Source of the DNA: Herbidospora solisilvae
GTDB lineage: Bacteria; Actinomycetota; Actinomycetes; Streptosporangiales; Streptosporangiaceae
Length of the DNA stretch: 64,000 bases
Direction of reading: 5' to 3'
Assembly (NCBI RefSeq): GCF_009901565.1
Contig: NZ_WXEW01000006.1
Coordinates: forward strand, 248,001 to 312,000
The notes beneath the pieces are model-generated. The model ran no database searches. It was given only the letters and a program-made list of their open reading frames with translations, and was not told the origin of the DNA. Made by a program: the position numbers and the translations under genes. Shown piece by piece: positions 21,995 to 30,700 of the stretch (position 1 is its first letter; the number at the start of each line of letters is the position of its first letter).

Positions 21995-23420
21995 GCTGGC
22001 CGAAGGCGATGTCCTGACCCGTCGCTATCTGCTCCAGGAGCGGATAGCGACGGGCGGCATGTCGGTCATCTGGAAGGCGTTCGACCAGTCTCTCCAGCGG
22101 ACCGTCGCCATCAAGCTGCTCGACTCGTCCCTCGACGGCGACAATCCCGGCCGGGAACTCATCCGCCGGGAGGCCAGGGCGACGGCCCGGCTGATCCACC
22201 CCGACGCCATCGAGGTCTACGACTACGGCGAGACGGTGACCCCCCGGGGACGCCTGGCCGCCTACGTCGTCATGCGCCTCCTGGAGGGCCGGTCCCTGGC
22301 CGACCGCCTGGCCGAGGGCCCGCTCCCCTGGGAGGAGGCCGCCGCCACAGCGGCCCGCCTGGCCCTGGTGCTCGCCGCCGCCCACGAACGCGGCATCGTG
22401 CACCGGGACGTGACGCCGGAGAACGTCCTGCTCACCCCCGAGGGCGCCAAGCTCCTCGACTTCGGCATCGCCGCGTTCGCCGGCGAGGCCGACGACGAGC
22501 TGGTCAAGGACTTCGGCACGCCGCCCTACGTCGCCCCCGAACGCCTCAGGGAGTTACCCGCCGCACCCGCGGTCGACGTCTACTCCCTGGGCGTGCTCCT
22601 GTACGAGATGCTCAAGGGCCGGCCGCCCTATCCCGAGACGACCTGGGAGGGCATCGAACAGGCCCGCCGCGACGGCCCTCCCCCGGTCCCCGACGGCGTG
22701 CCCGGCCTCCCCTCCGAGATCGCCGCCCTCTGCCGCCGGTGTCTGTCGCCTGACCCGACAGAACGCCCCAGCGCGCGGGAGGTCGCCGCCGCTCTGATGC
22801 CCGGCGAGGCCGAACGCGAGCCCGGCTGGGTGAAGTGGGGCGCGGCCGTCGCTGGGGTGCTGGCACTCGGCATCCTGCTCGTCCAGCAGCCGGGCACCCC
22901 GGCCGGCCTGGCCGCCGACATCAGCCTGAGCGTGACCCCCACCAGCCAGGCCACCGCGCGCACCCCCGCCGACCACAGCGTCCCCGTCATGGACCCGGCC
23001 CCCGAGACGGCCGAGCCCAGGGCTACCGACGCGGGCTCACCGCCGATCGCGGAAGACGAGCCCGAGCATCCGCCGACGAGCCCGCCGCCCCGGCCGACCC
23101 CGCGTCCCGGTTCGACGCTGGGCCCCATCCCGCTGGCCAGCCCCGCCCCCGGCGTCCCGACCGTGAAGGCGGCGGCGGCGGAGTTCGACCGCCTGGTGGC
23201 CGAGGGCGACAAGTCGGGCCACATCATCGGCTACGCGGCCGACGACCTGCGGCTGGAACTGCGCAACATGATCGCCAACGACGACGCGAACGCGATCGGC
23301 AACCTGCGCAGAAAACTCGACGACCGCCTGAGGGAAGAGGTCCTCACCCCGGCCTTCAAGTCCCGCCTGGAAAGAGCCCTCGACCGCCTGTCCGCGGCCT
23401 TCGCCGCGAAGGGCGCCTGA
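21981..23420 (+). CDS. Transmembrane serine/threonine protein kinase (PknB-like)
   Basis: A 479-residue Hanks-type kinase. The GTG start at 21981 lies inside the lacI 3' end. Motifs: Gly-rich loop IATGGMSVIWKA, catalytic Lys in VAIKLLD, VHRDVTPENVLL, DFGIAAF and GTPPYVAPERL. The catalytic loop has Thr where many kinases have Lys (HRDVTPEN), a variant seen in some actinomycete kinases. One membrane helix (AAVAGVLALGILLV, near residue 292) leads to a Pro-rich linker and a small helical external domain (from AAAAEFDRLVAEGDKSGHII), without PASTA repeats. It may sense an external signal; co-transcription with the LacI regulator is likely. Confidence 0.92.
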   Translation: MNRPELAEGDVLTRRYLLQERIATGGMSVIWKAFDQSLQRTVAIKLLDSSLDGDNPGRELIRREARATARLIHPDAIEVYDYGETVTPRGRLAAYVVMRLLEGRSLADRLAEGPLPWEEAAATAARLALVLAAAHERGIVHRDVTPENVLLTPEGAKLLDFGIAAFAGEADDELVKDFGTPPYVAPERLRELPAAPAVDVYSLGVLLYEMLKGRPPYPETTWEGIEQARRDGPPPVPDGVPGLPSEIAALCRRCLSPDPTERPSAREVAAALMPGEAEREPGWVKWGAAVAGVLALGILLVQQPGTPAGLAADISLSVTPTSQATARTPADHSVPVMDPAPETAEPRATDAGSPPIAEDEPEHPPTSPPPRPTPRPGSTLGPIPLASPAPGVPTVKAAAAEFDRLVAEGDKSGHIIGYAADDLRLELRNMIANDDANAIGNLRRKLDDRLREEVLTPAFKSRLERALDRLSAAFAAKGA

Positions 23421-23688
23421 GAGCGACCTTCCTCGGACTGGCTTGCGCCTGGCCCAGGGCGGGGTTCTCGCGCGTGTCCCGGCCCCCTGGGTGACCGCCG
23501 GGAACAGGCGGCAGGCGTCTACAAGCGGGGTGACTCTCTGCTTCGAAGCCGGCATTGCGACACCGGAGACCCGATCGTGAGGGGTTGCGCCCTCCAGGCG
23601 TTCGGGCAGACTCCATGCGCCTAAAGGCCTGCTGAGAACGGTGTCCCAATGCTGAACGAAGGCCCCGCGCCCACCGCCTCCCACAGCC

Positions 23689-23846
23689 TGGGCATCCGCC
23701 TCACGCATGCCGAGACAGACAAGCCTGTACCTCTGCACCGTGCAACCAAGCGCACAGAACAGGCCTCGCCTCCCGCAGCTTGGGCATCCGCTCACACGAC
23801 GCCGAGGCAGACAAACCTTCGCCCCTCCACCGTGCGACCAAGCATG
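23689..23846 (+). repeat. Imperfect direct repeat, period 92 bp
   Basis: The unit beginning TGGGCATCCG at 23689 and again at 23781 shares most bases over about 64 bp, including GAGACAGACAA versus GAGGCAGACAA and CACCGTGCAACCAAGC versus CACCGTGCGACCAAGC. A more diverged copy (TTGGACGTCCGTCTCAC) begins near 23980. Origin unknown. Confidence 0.55.
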
Positions 23847-24361
23847 CGGAACCGCCGAGGGCCGCGTCGTGGACGCGATCTGAACTCGTCCGCCAGGAGA
23901 CGGGCCTCCGGCTGCGCGATGCCAAGTTCGTCACCGAACCGATCAGCGCCGACCGCTACCTCCGAGGCCTCGCACAACTTGGACGTCCGTCTCACGGCCC
24001 GCGGCGCAGAACAAACGCCTCACCTTCCGCGCCGACCCGAAAGCGCGCAGAAGAGGCGGCAGAGCCCGTCCTCCCCATCCCGTTGCCGTGCTCTCAGAAA
24101 GTGTCAGCCCCGCACGAGATGCTCGACCCCCAGGGCGGGCGGGCCATTCCCTCCGCCCCGCGAAAAGCCGCGACAATCGCCGGCCAGTCCATCCGCCGGG
24201 CCATGCGCCAAAACCCCGTACCGGCCTTCCGGAGTCCACTCTGTGGAACGCCCGCTGGCGGACCTGCGTCCTGACCCGGCAGAGTAAACCCAGATCGTGC
24301 GGGCCCCCGCACGTGTCCGCACGATCCGCGATTCCCTCCGCGCAAAACCCGCGATATCCCG

Positions 24362-24393
24362 TGGGAGCGCTCCCGTCAATGGGAGCGCTCCCA
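24362..24393. promoter_or_regulatory. Tandem pair of CebR/CelR-type operators
   Basis: TGGGAGCGCTCCCG (24362-24375) and TGGGAGCGCTCCCA (24380-24393) are two near-identical palindromes spaced 18 bp apart. They match the box found upstream of the LacI-family gene 3.4 kb away. The nearest downstream start is mscL at 24515, about 120 bp away. No cellobiose or cellulase gene follows. Confidence 0.75.
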
Positions 24394-24514
24394 GAATAAG
24401 CATGTGTTTCCTCCCCGTATCGCCTCGGTTGCCGGACCCACCCTTCACCTTCCCGCAAGCCTGCCGAATCTTTCGTACGGATTCTGCGCCTTTCATTGGG
24501 TAGCCTGCGGGCCC

Positions 24515-24940
24515 ATGAGCGGATTCAAAAAGTTCCTCCTCCGCGGCAACATCGTGGAGTTGGCGGTCGCCGTGGTCATCGGCGCCGCGTTCGGCGGGCT
24601 CGTCCAGGCCGTGGTCGCCGACTTCATCACTCCCCTGGTCAAGGCCATCACCGGCGGCGCGGAGCAGAGCTTCGGCGAGCTCAAGTTCACCGTCAACGGC
24701 AGCGACTTCGCCTACGGCCACTTCCTCAACACCCTGTTGAGCTTCCTGATCATCGCGGCGGTCGTCTACTGGCTGGTGGTCACCCCCATGACCCGTTTGA
24801 TCGCCATGTTCGAGAAGGACAAGGTCGCCACGGAGAAGAAGTGCCCGGAGTGTTTAAGCGACGTACCGATCGAGGCCCGCAGGTGTGCCTTCTGCACGAG
24901 CGACCTGACCCCGGCGGCGGCGGAGCGGCCGCCCGCGTAA
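24515..24940 (+). CDS. mscL: Large-conductance mechanosensitive channel with C-terminal zinc ribbon
   Basis: A 141-residue MscL. The N-terminus (MSGFKKFLLRGNIVELAVAV) and the pore helix with VVIGAAFGGLVQAVV match the family. A second membrane helix (TLLSFLIIAAVVYWLVV) follows the periplasmic loop. The cytoplasmic C-terminus carries a two-CxxC zinc-ribbon-like motif (CPECLSDV and CAFCTSDL, residues about 111-131), which is absent from the enterobacterial protein. MscL opens on hypo-osmotic shock to release solutes. The ATG at 24515 is chosen because longer upstream in-frame extensions lack similarity to the family. A CebR-type double operator lies upstream. Confidence 0.94.
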   Translation: MSGFKKFLLRGNIVELAVAVVIGAAFGGLVQAVVADFITPLVKAITGGAEQSFGELKFTVNGSDFAYGHFLNTLLSFLIIAAVVYWLVVTPMTRLIAMFEKDKVATEKKCPECLSDVPIEARRCAFCTSDLTPAAAERPPA

Positions 24941-25051
24941 GGGTTCATACATAAGGGCGGCGTAAAAGTTGTAAGCGGCGTGAAAGGCCGCCGCAAGTGG
25001 GCTCTCCTAGTGTCCCGTCTTGTCAAAGACAACTAGGAAGGCACTCTCCCA

Positions 25052-25414
25052 ATGAAGACCGCTCGCCTCATCCTCGTCGCCGGTGCGACCTCCCTTCTCA
25101 TGGGCGTCGCCGCGTGCAGCGGCGGCACGACCGAGGTCTGCAACGAGGCCATGAAGGCGTTCACCGACTACAGCACCAAGGTCGGCCAGGCCGCCGGGAA
25201 CCTCGACGGGATCAACAGCGAGACCCAGGCCCTCGCCACCCAGCTGAAGGGCCTGGCCGACAAGGCCGACGGCGACCTGAAGTCGTCGCTCACCAAGATG
25301 GCCGACACGTGGGCGACCCTCAAGATCGACCCGGCGAACCCGTCGGCGATCACGGAGTTCGCCACCAAGACCTCCGAGGCGACCCAGGAACTCGCCGTCG
25401 CCTGCGGCGGCTGA
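25052..25414 (+). CDS. Small secreted lipoprotein of unknown function
   Basis: A 120-residue protein with a clear lipoprotein signal peptide (Lys/Arg start, hydrophobic LILVAGATSLLMGV, lipobox GVAAC with Cys about residue 23). The mature part is an all-helical domain of about 95 residues with a Cys near each end (EVCNEAM and VACGG) that could be bridged. Composition is Ala/Lys/Thr-rich. No named family is recognised; similar small helical lipoproteins are common in actinomycetes. A GC-rich hairpin terminator follows the stop. Confidence 0.8.
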   Translation: MKTARLILVAGATSLLMGVAACSGGTTEVCNEAMKAFTDYSTKVGQAAGNLDGINSETQALATQLKGLADKADGDLKSSLTKMADTWATLKIDPANPSAITEFATKTSEATQELAVACGG

Positions 25415-25425
25415 CGCCGGCCACA

Positions 25426-25465
25426 CCGCCGGGCCGCCACGACGGCCCGGCGGGGCACATTCTTT
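25426..25465 (+). terminator. Rho-independent-like terminator after lipoprotein gene
   Basis: An 11-bp perfect stem (CCGCCGGGCCG at 25426-25436 with its complement at 25443-25453) and a 6-base loop, followed by a pyrimidine-rich stretch (TTCTTTCTTCC). Confidence 0.7.
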
Positions 25466-25892
25466 CTTCCGTTACGGCTCCGCCCACCACAACCCCGCCC
25501 GCCGCCCGAATGCCTCACCGCCCCCGGCGCCAACCGGCCGCGCAGCCCCACCCCGCAACGCCAAGGGACGAACGCCCGGCCCAGGACCGCGAGAAAACAG
25601 GGCGGGACCGCCAAGGCCCCGCAAGGGCGCGTGTCTCCGCGAGGGAACAGGTCAGGCCGCGAAAGATTCAGCGGCGCCTCGAACGCGCCAAGGCCGCCCG
25701 AACCGGGAATCGGCCGCCCCAGTCGATAACGCCAACAAAAAGGCCCCAGCCAGGCGCACCGGCAGCAGCTCGTCCAGCAACGAATAAAAGCGGCCCCACC
25801 AGCCAAAATTCCGGCAGGCGCATATCCCGGCCAGACGACCGGCCGGCGATTCAACCAGCCGGCGGGTCGTCGGACGCTTCACATAGGTCAAC

Positions 25893-25940
25893 CCGAGATC
25901 GCCGTACCCATCAAACCGGTACGGCGATCTCGGTGTTTTC
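25893..25940 (+). terminator. Orphan strong hairpin with T-rich tail
   Basis: A perfect 16-bp stem (CCGAGATCGCCGTACC at 25893-25908, complement at 25918-25933), a 9-base loop, then TGTTTTCC. It is oriented to terminate plus-strand transcription, yet no gene is recognised in the 430 bp before it. Confidence 0.65.
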
Positions 25941-26314
25941 CGGACAGTCAGGCTGGGGATCCAGGCCGGGGTGGCATTCCCTGGTGACCCGTCGACTCGG
26001 CGCGACGACGGGAGGGACCGAACCGAATCCACCAGGAGACGGAATGGCGGGGGGACTGCGGGAGCCCGGTTCTGGAGGAACCGTCACCCGGGATACATCG
26101 GACGTTTTGTAGGAGAAACCACAGATGTCCTACATGTTTCGGGACGATAGATGCGACTTATGATTTTTGTCAACAGAAGTCTGCCGATGGACGAGATTAA
26201 TTAGCCTCGCCGGGCCCCATGTGACGTTGCACTGTCCGCGACTGCCAGCGGGAACACGCTCCCACACGGTTCGGGAACGGTCCGACCGGGGATCACAACC
26301 CGGGTCTGGGCCCG

Positions 26315-26343
26315 TTGACCACCCTCATATCCCGTAGTAACAA
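26315..26343 (+). promoter_or_regulatory. Candidate housekeeping promoter for the gene at 26442
   Basis: TTGACC (26315-26320) and TAACAA (26338-26343) are separated by 17 bp, which would give an untranslated leader of about 90 bases before the GTG at 26442. Confidence 0.45.
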
Positions 26344-26441
26344 TGTCATCGATCAGCTCAAGGGCGGTGGCAGCCTGCGGGTCGACACAGAGTCACAGAG
26401 ACGTGATCGGCGCACGCGTCCCTCACCGAAGAGGAGTAAGC

Positions 26442-27614
26442 GTGAGCGACACGCATGCCCAACAAGACTCCCTCCGCCGCACCCTGGGGCTGAACCGGCG
26501 TCAGTTCATGGCGGCGACCACCGGCGTGGCCGCGGCCACGGCGCTGCCGCTCGCCCTGCCCGGAACCGCCCAGGCCGAGGAGGTGCCCGTGGCCGACCCC
26601 GCCGCCACGGCGCTGCCCGACGACCGGAGCGCCCTGGTGCCCGCCTCGCAGCGGGGCATCATCCTCTACACCGTCCGCGACGCCATCAGCCGTGACCCGA
26701 ACGCGAGCCCGCACCCCTCGGGCTTCAAGGAGGTCTTCGCGGCCCTCGCGGCGATCGGCTACAAGCAGATCGAGTTCGCCGGTTACACCCAGCACGCCAA
26801 CTCCGAGGGCGGCAACAACCTCGAGTCGGTCGCCGGCGCGACGTTACTGCGGTCGTGGCTCGACGCCAACGGCCTGCGCGCGCAGGGCAACCACGGCTTC
26901 ATCCCCGGCTCCTGGCCGCTCAGCACCGCCGACCTCGACCGGTGGAAGCGCACGCTGGAGATCGCCAACATCCTCGGCATGCAGCACGTCGGCACGGGCA
27001 ACGACCCGACCGGCAGCAACTTCAAGGCCGACTGGGACGTCGCCATCGAGAAGTGGCACGCCCTGGGCGAGCTGGCGACCGCCGCCGGTCTGAAGCTCTA
27101 CACCCACAACCACGACGCCGCCTACAACTTCCTGCTCGACAGCGGGCCGCTCGACGCCCTGGGCCGGCCGACCCGTTCGTCCGGCATCCGCAAGCTCGAG
27201 TACTTCCTCAGCCAGACCGACAAGCACCTGGTCTTCCTGGAGATGGACCTGTTCTGGGCCCACGTCGCCCAGTACAAGTTCAGCAACTACACCGCCGCCG
27301 ACGGCACCGTGGTGCAGGACATCTTCGACCCGTTCACCCTGATCCGGGAGAACCAGAAGCGCTACCCGCTGTTCCACATCAAGGACGGCAAGGTCAACCC
27401 GGCGATCCCCAACGGCTACGACATGGTCCCGCTGGGCACCGGCAACATCAACTACCGGGAGTTCTTCGAGCGGGTCAAGATCCGCGACAAGCACCACCCG
27501 ATGTACGAGCAGGACAACGCCCCCAACGGCGCCGACCCGGCGCAGTCTCTCGGGCTCGCCCAGCTGAGCTGGAACAACTGGGCCGACATGCGCGAAGACC
27601 GGTACTACGAGTAA
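26442..27614 (+). CDS. Tat-exported sugar phosphate isomerase/epimerase-like protein (xylose-isomerase-like TIM barrel)
   Basis: A 390-residue protein starting at GTG after GAGGAG. The N-terminus has a twin-arginine signal (LNRRQFMAATTGVAAATALP, then an AQA cleavage site). The mature protein is an AP-endonuclease-2/xylose-isomerase-type barrel: IILYTVRDAIS, GYKQIEFAGY, LYTHNHDAAYNF, VFLEMDLFWAHVAQY and PLFHIKDGK. The His/Glu/Asp residues in those strands are likely metal ligands. Homologues are often linked to inositol or sugar catabolism. It is followed, 118 bp later, by a secreted sugar-dehydrogenase-like protein, so both may act on the same extracytoplasmic sugar. The exact substrate is not known. 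Confidence 0.88.
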   Translation: MSDTHAQQDSLRRTLGLNRRQFMAATTGVAAATALPLALPGTAQAEEVPVADPAATALPDDRSALVPASQRGIILYTVRDAISRDPNASPHPSGFKEVFAALAAIGYKQIEFAGYTQHANSEGGNNLESVAGATLLRSWLDANGLRAQGNHGFIPGSWPLSTADLDRWKRTLEIANILGMQHVGTGNDPTGSNFKADWDVAIEKWHALGELATAAGLKLYTHNHDAAYNFLLDSGPLDALGRPTRSSGIRKLEYFLSQTDKHLVFLEMDLFWAHVAQYKFSNYTAADGTVVQDIFDPFTLIRENQKRYPLFHIKDGKVNPAIPNGYDMVPLGTGNINYREFFERVKIRDKHHPMYEQDNAPNGADPAQSLGLAQLSWNNWADMREDRYYE

Positions 27615-27645
27615 CCGTTCGCCGTTTTCGCAGCCCCGTTTCTCC

Positions 27646-27697
27646 ACCGGACCGCCGCGCGGATCCGCCGTTGCCCCGGCGGGCACGGCGGTCCGGT
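27646..27697 (+). terminator. Inverted repeat between two secreted-enzyme genes
   Basis: A 12-bp perfect stem (ACCGGACCGCCG at 27646-27657, complement at 27686-27697) encloses an inner CCGCC/GGCGG hairpin. No strong T-tract follows, so it may be an attenuator or an mRNA-stability element rather than a full terminator. Confidence 0.5.
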
Positions 27698-27732
27698 CAT
27701 CAATACTCCTCGTCCAAGGAGAAGTACCTTCC

Positions 27733-30700
27733 ATGCAGCGTACCCGAAGGGCGCTGGGGGTCCTCGTGACCGCCCTGGCGCTTCCGTTAGGCATGCTCGG
27801 CGCCCCGGCGCAGGCCGCCGACGACCCCGCCGTCACCTGGTCGAACTACGAGAAGATCACCCTCACCAAGAACGTCGGCGAGCCCGTCGACATGGCCGTG
27901 CTCCCGGACCTGCGCGTCCTGCACACGGCCCGGACCGGCGACCTCCGCCTGACCGACCCGTCGACCGGCATCACCAAGATCGTCAACACGATCCCGGTCT
28001 ACAACAACTCCGAGGACGGTCTGCAGACCGTAGCGCTCGACCCCGACTTCGCGACCAACAAGTGGGTGTACCTCTACTACGCCCCGCGCACGATGACCCC
28101 GCCCTACGTCGCGACCACCCCGACGGGTTCGGCGCCGAACACGCTGCCGGCGGGCCAGACCGACGCCTACTGGGACCAGTGGAAGGGCTACAACCAGCTC
28201 TCCCGGTTCAAGTGGGACGGCGAGAAGCTCGACCTGTCGACCGAGCAGGTCATCATCAAGGTCGAGACCCAGCGCGGCCAGTGCTGCCACGTCGCCGGTG
28301 ACATCGACTGGGACGCCGACGGCAACCTCTACCTCGGCACCGGTGACAACACCCCGGCCTCCGCGCCGGGCGCCAACGGCTACGCCCCGAACAACGACGC
28401 CCCCGGCGTCAACCCGGGCAACGACACCCGTCGCGGCGCCGGCAACAGCAACGACCTGCGGGGCAAGATCCTGCGCATCAAGGTCCAGGCCGACGGCTCG
28501 TACACGATCCCGGCCGGGAACCTGTGGCCGGTCGGCACGGAGAAGACCCGTCCGGAAGTCTTCGTGACCGGCGTGCGCAACCCGTTCCGCCTGGACGTCG
28601 ACCCGGCGACCGGCACCCTGTCGTGGGCCGACTACGGCCCCGACGCCGGCGCGCCGAACCCCGACCGCGGTCCGATGGGCTACGTCGAGTGGAACACCAC
28701 CCCGACGAACAAGCCGATCAACGCGGGCTGGCCGTACTGCACGGGCAACAACTTCAACTACAACAACTGGAACTTCGCGACCAACACACCGCGTGAGTTC
28801 TTCGACTGCGCCGCCGGCCCGATCAGCGGCTCGCGGCACAACACCGGTATCGCGCAGCTTCCGCCGGCCACCCCGGCCGACCTGTACTACGGCGACAACA
28901 ACACCCACCAGCCGGCCGAGTGGGCGGGTCTGACGGACTTCGACCCGCAGGGTGGCCAGGGCCCGATGGGCGGCCCGATCTACCACTACGACCCCGCGAA
29001 CCCGTCCGCCCACAAGTTCCCGCAGTACTGGGACGGCAAGGCGTTCTTCGCCGAGTTCTCGCAGGACTACCTGGCGGCCTTCACGCTGGCCGGCCCGGAC
29101 GGACCGGTCACCAAGATCGAGCAGTTCTTCCCGAACAAGGCGCTGACCCAGGCCGCCATGCCGATCACCGACAGCCCGATCGACATCGAGTTCGGCCCCG
29201 ACGGCTCGCTCTACGTCCTGGACTACGGCGACGGCTTCTTCCGCGCCAACCCCGACGCCGGTCTCTACCGGATCGACTACTCGCCGGACAACAAGTCGCC
29301 GCAGGCGAAGATCAAGACCGACAAGCGCTCGTCGAGCGGCCCGCCGCTGACCGTGAACTTCGACGCCTCGGGCTCGACCGACACCGAGCCGGGCACGCTC
29401 ACCTACGAGTGGGACGTGGACGGCGACGGCACCTTCGACAAGACCGGCGTGCAGGTCAGCCACACGTACACCACCAACGGCCTGTACTTCGCCCGGCTGA
29501 AGGTCACCGACGCGGGCGGCCGCTCGGCGCTGACCTCGGTCGAGGTCTCCGTCGGCAACACCGCACCCGAGGTCAGCGTCAACACGCCGGGCAACGGCGG
29601 CTTCTTCGACTGGGGCCAGGCCATCCCGTTCAACCTCTCGGCCACCGACGCCGAAGACGGCCCGAACGCGGTCTGCTCCCGGATGCAGTGGAACTTCGGC
29701 CTCGGCCACGACAACCACGCCCACCCGGAGACCCTGGGCACGGGCTGCACCGGCGCCTGGCCGACCCCGGCCAACGCCCCCGAGCACGGTGAGACCGAGA
29801 ACATCTTCGGCGTCGTCGTGATCTCCTACCGGGACAACGGGGCCAACGGCCTCCCGCCGGCGCTGGGCGAGGCCAGCATCATCCTCAACCCCAAGCTCCA
29901 GCAGGCCGAGCACGCCGACATCATCAACGGCGCGGTCGACACCGACGACCCGAACGCCTCGGGCCTCGGCAAGATCACCTCGCTCGACCCCGGTGACTCG
30001 ATCGCCTGGGACCCGGTGAACTTCGCCGGCATCAACAGCGTGAAGGTCCGCGCCTCCGGCGCCGGCACCCTGTCGCTGCGCTGGAACTCGGCCACGGCCG
30101 CGCCGTTCGCCACCGCCACCATCCCGGCCGGCGCCGGCTGGCAGGAGGTCACCACCTCCCTCGCCAACGCCCCGACCGGCACCGGTCAGCTGTACGTCAC
30201 CTCCACCGGCGGCGTCGAACTGGACTCGTTCACCTACGTCGGCGGCGGCGTGGCCGACACCACCGCCCCGACCGTGACCGCGACGCCGAACCCGGCGCCG
30301 AACGCCAACGGGTGGAACGACGGCAACGTCAGCGTCACCGTCGCGGCGACCGACAACGGCACCGTCTCCAGCCGCCAGTACTCCATCAACGGCGGCCAGA
30401 CCTGGCAGAACGCCAACAACCCGGTCAACATCACCGCCGAGGGCGTGACCACGTTCCTCTACCGCGCCACCGACTCGGGCGGCAACGTCTCCGCGGTCGG
30501 CACGCTCACGGTGCGGATCGACAAGACCAACCCGACCGCCGGCGTCACCGGCGTCACCGCCACCGAGTACGGCACGGCCGACGTCGTCACCCCCGTGGTG
30601 ACCGGCGCCGACGCCCACTCGGGGATCGACACCATGACCGCCACCATCGACGGCGAGCCGGTCACCCCCGGCCAGCCGTTCGAGTTGTGGAAGTTGTCGC

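Larger units (their letters stand above)
23421..24514. other. Intergenic region of about 1.1 kb with degenerate direct repeats and no convincing gene
   Basis: No open frame here has convincing actinomycete codon usage or a family resemblance; the frames present are Arg/Pro/Ser-rich overlaps of one another. The stretch contains a diverged direct repeat: about 64 bp beginning TGGGCATCCG at 23689 recurs at 23781 (92-bp period), with a weaker third trace near 23980. Two CebR/CelR-type palindromes lie near its right end. It may be a decayed locus. Confidence 0.5.
25466..26441. other. Intergenic region of about 1 kb, no gene recognised
   Basis: No convincing coding frame. Overlapping frames on both strands are Arg/Pro-rich and lack family features. 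The stretch holds an orphan strong hairpin (25893-25940), an inverted repeat TGTAGGA/TCCTACA (26108-26134) at the edge of an unusually A/T-rich patch (about 26130-26210), and a promoter for the gene at 26442. Confidence 0.5.

Noticed and set aside
24997-26112. Plus-strand open frame of 371 codons
   Set aside because: It runs in another frame through the lipoprotein gene and its terminator, is Arg/Pro-rich with no family features, and its start lies in the promoter region of the lipoprotein gene.
26343-27614. Longer start at 26343 for the Tat-exported isomerase-like protein
   Set aside because: It would place 33 extra residues before the twin-arginine signal and begin inside the proposed promoter; the GTG at 26442 has a GAGGAG ribosome-binding site at proper spacing.
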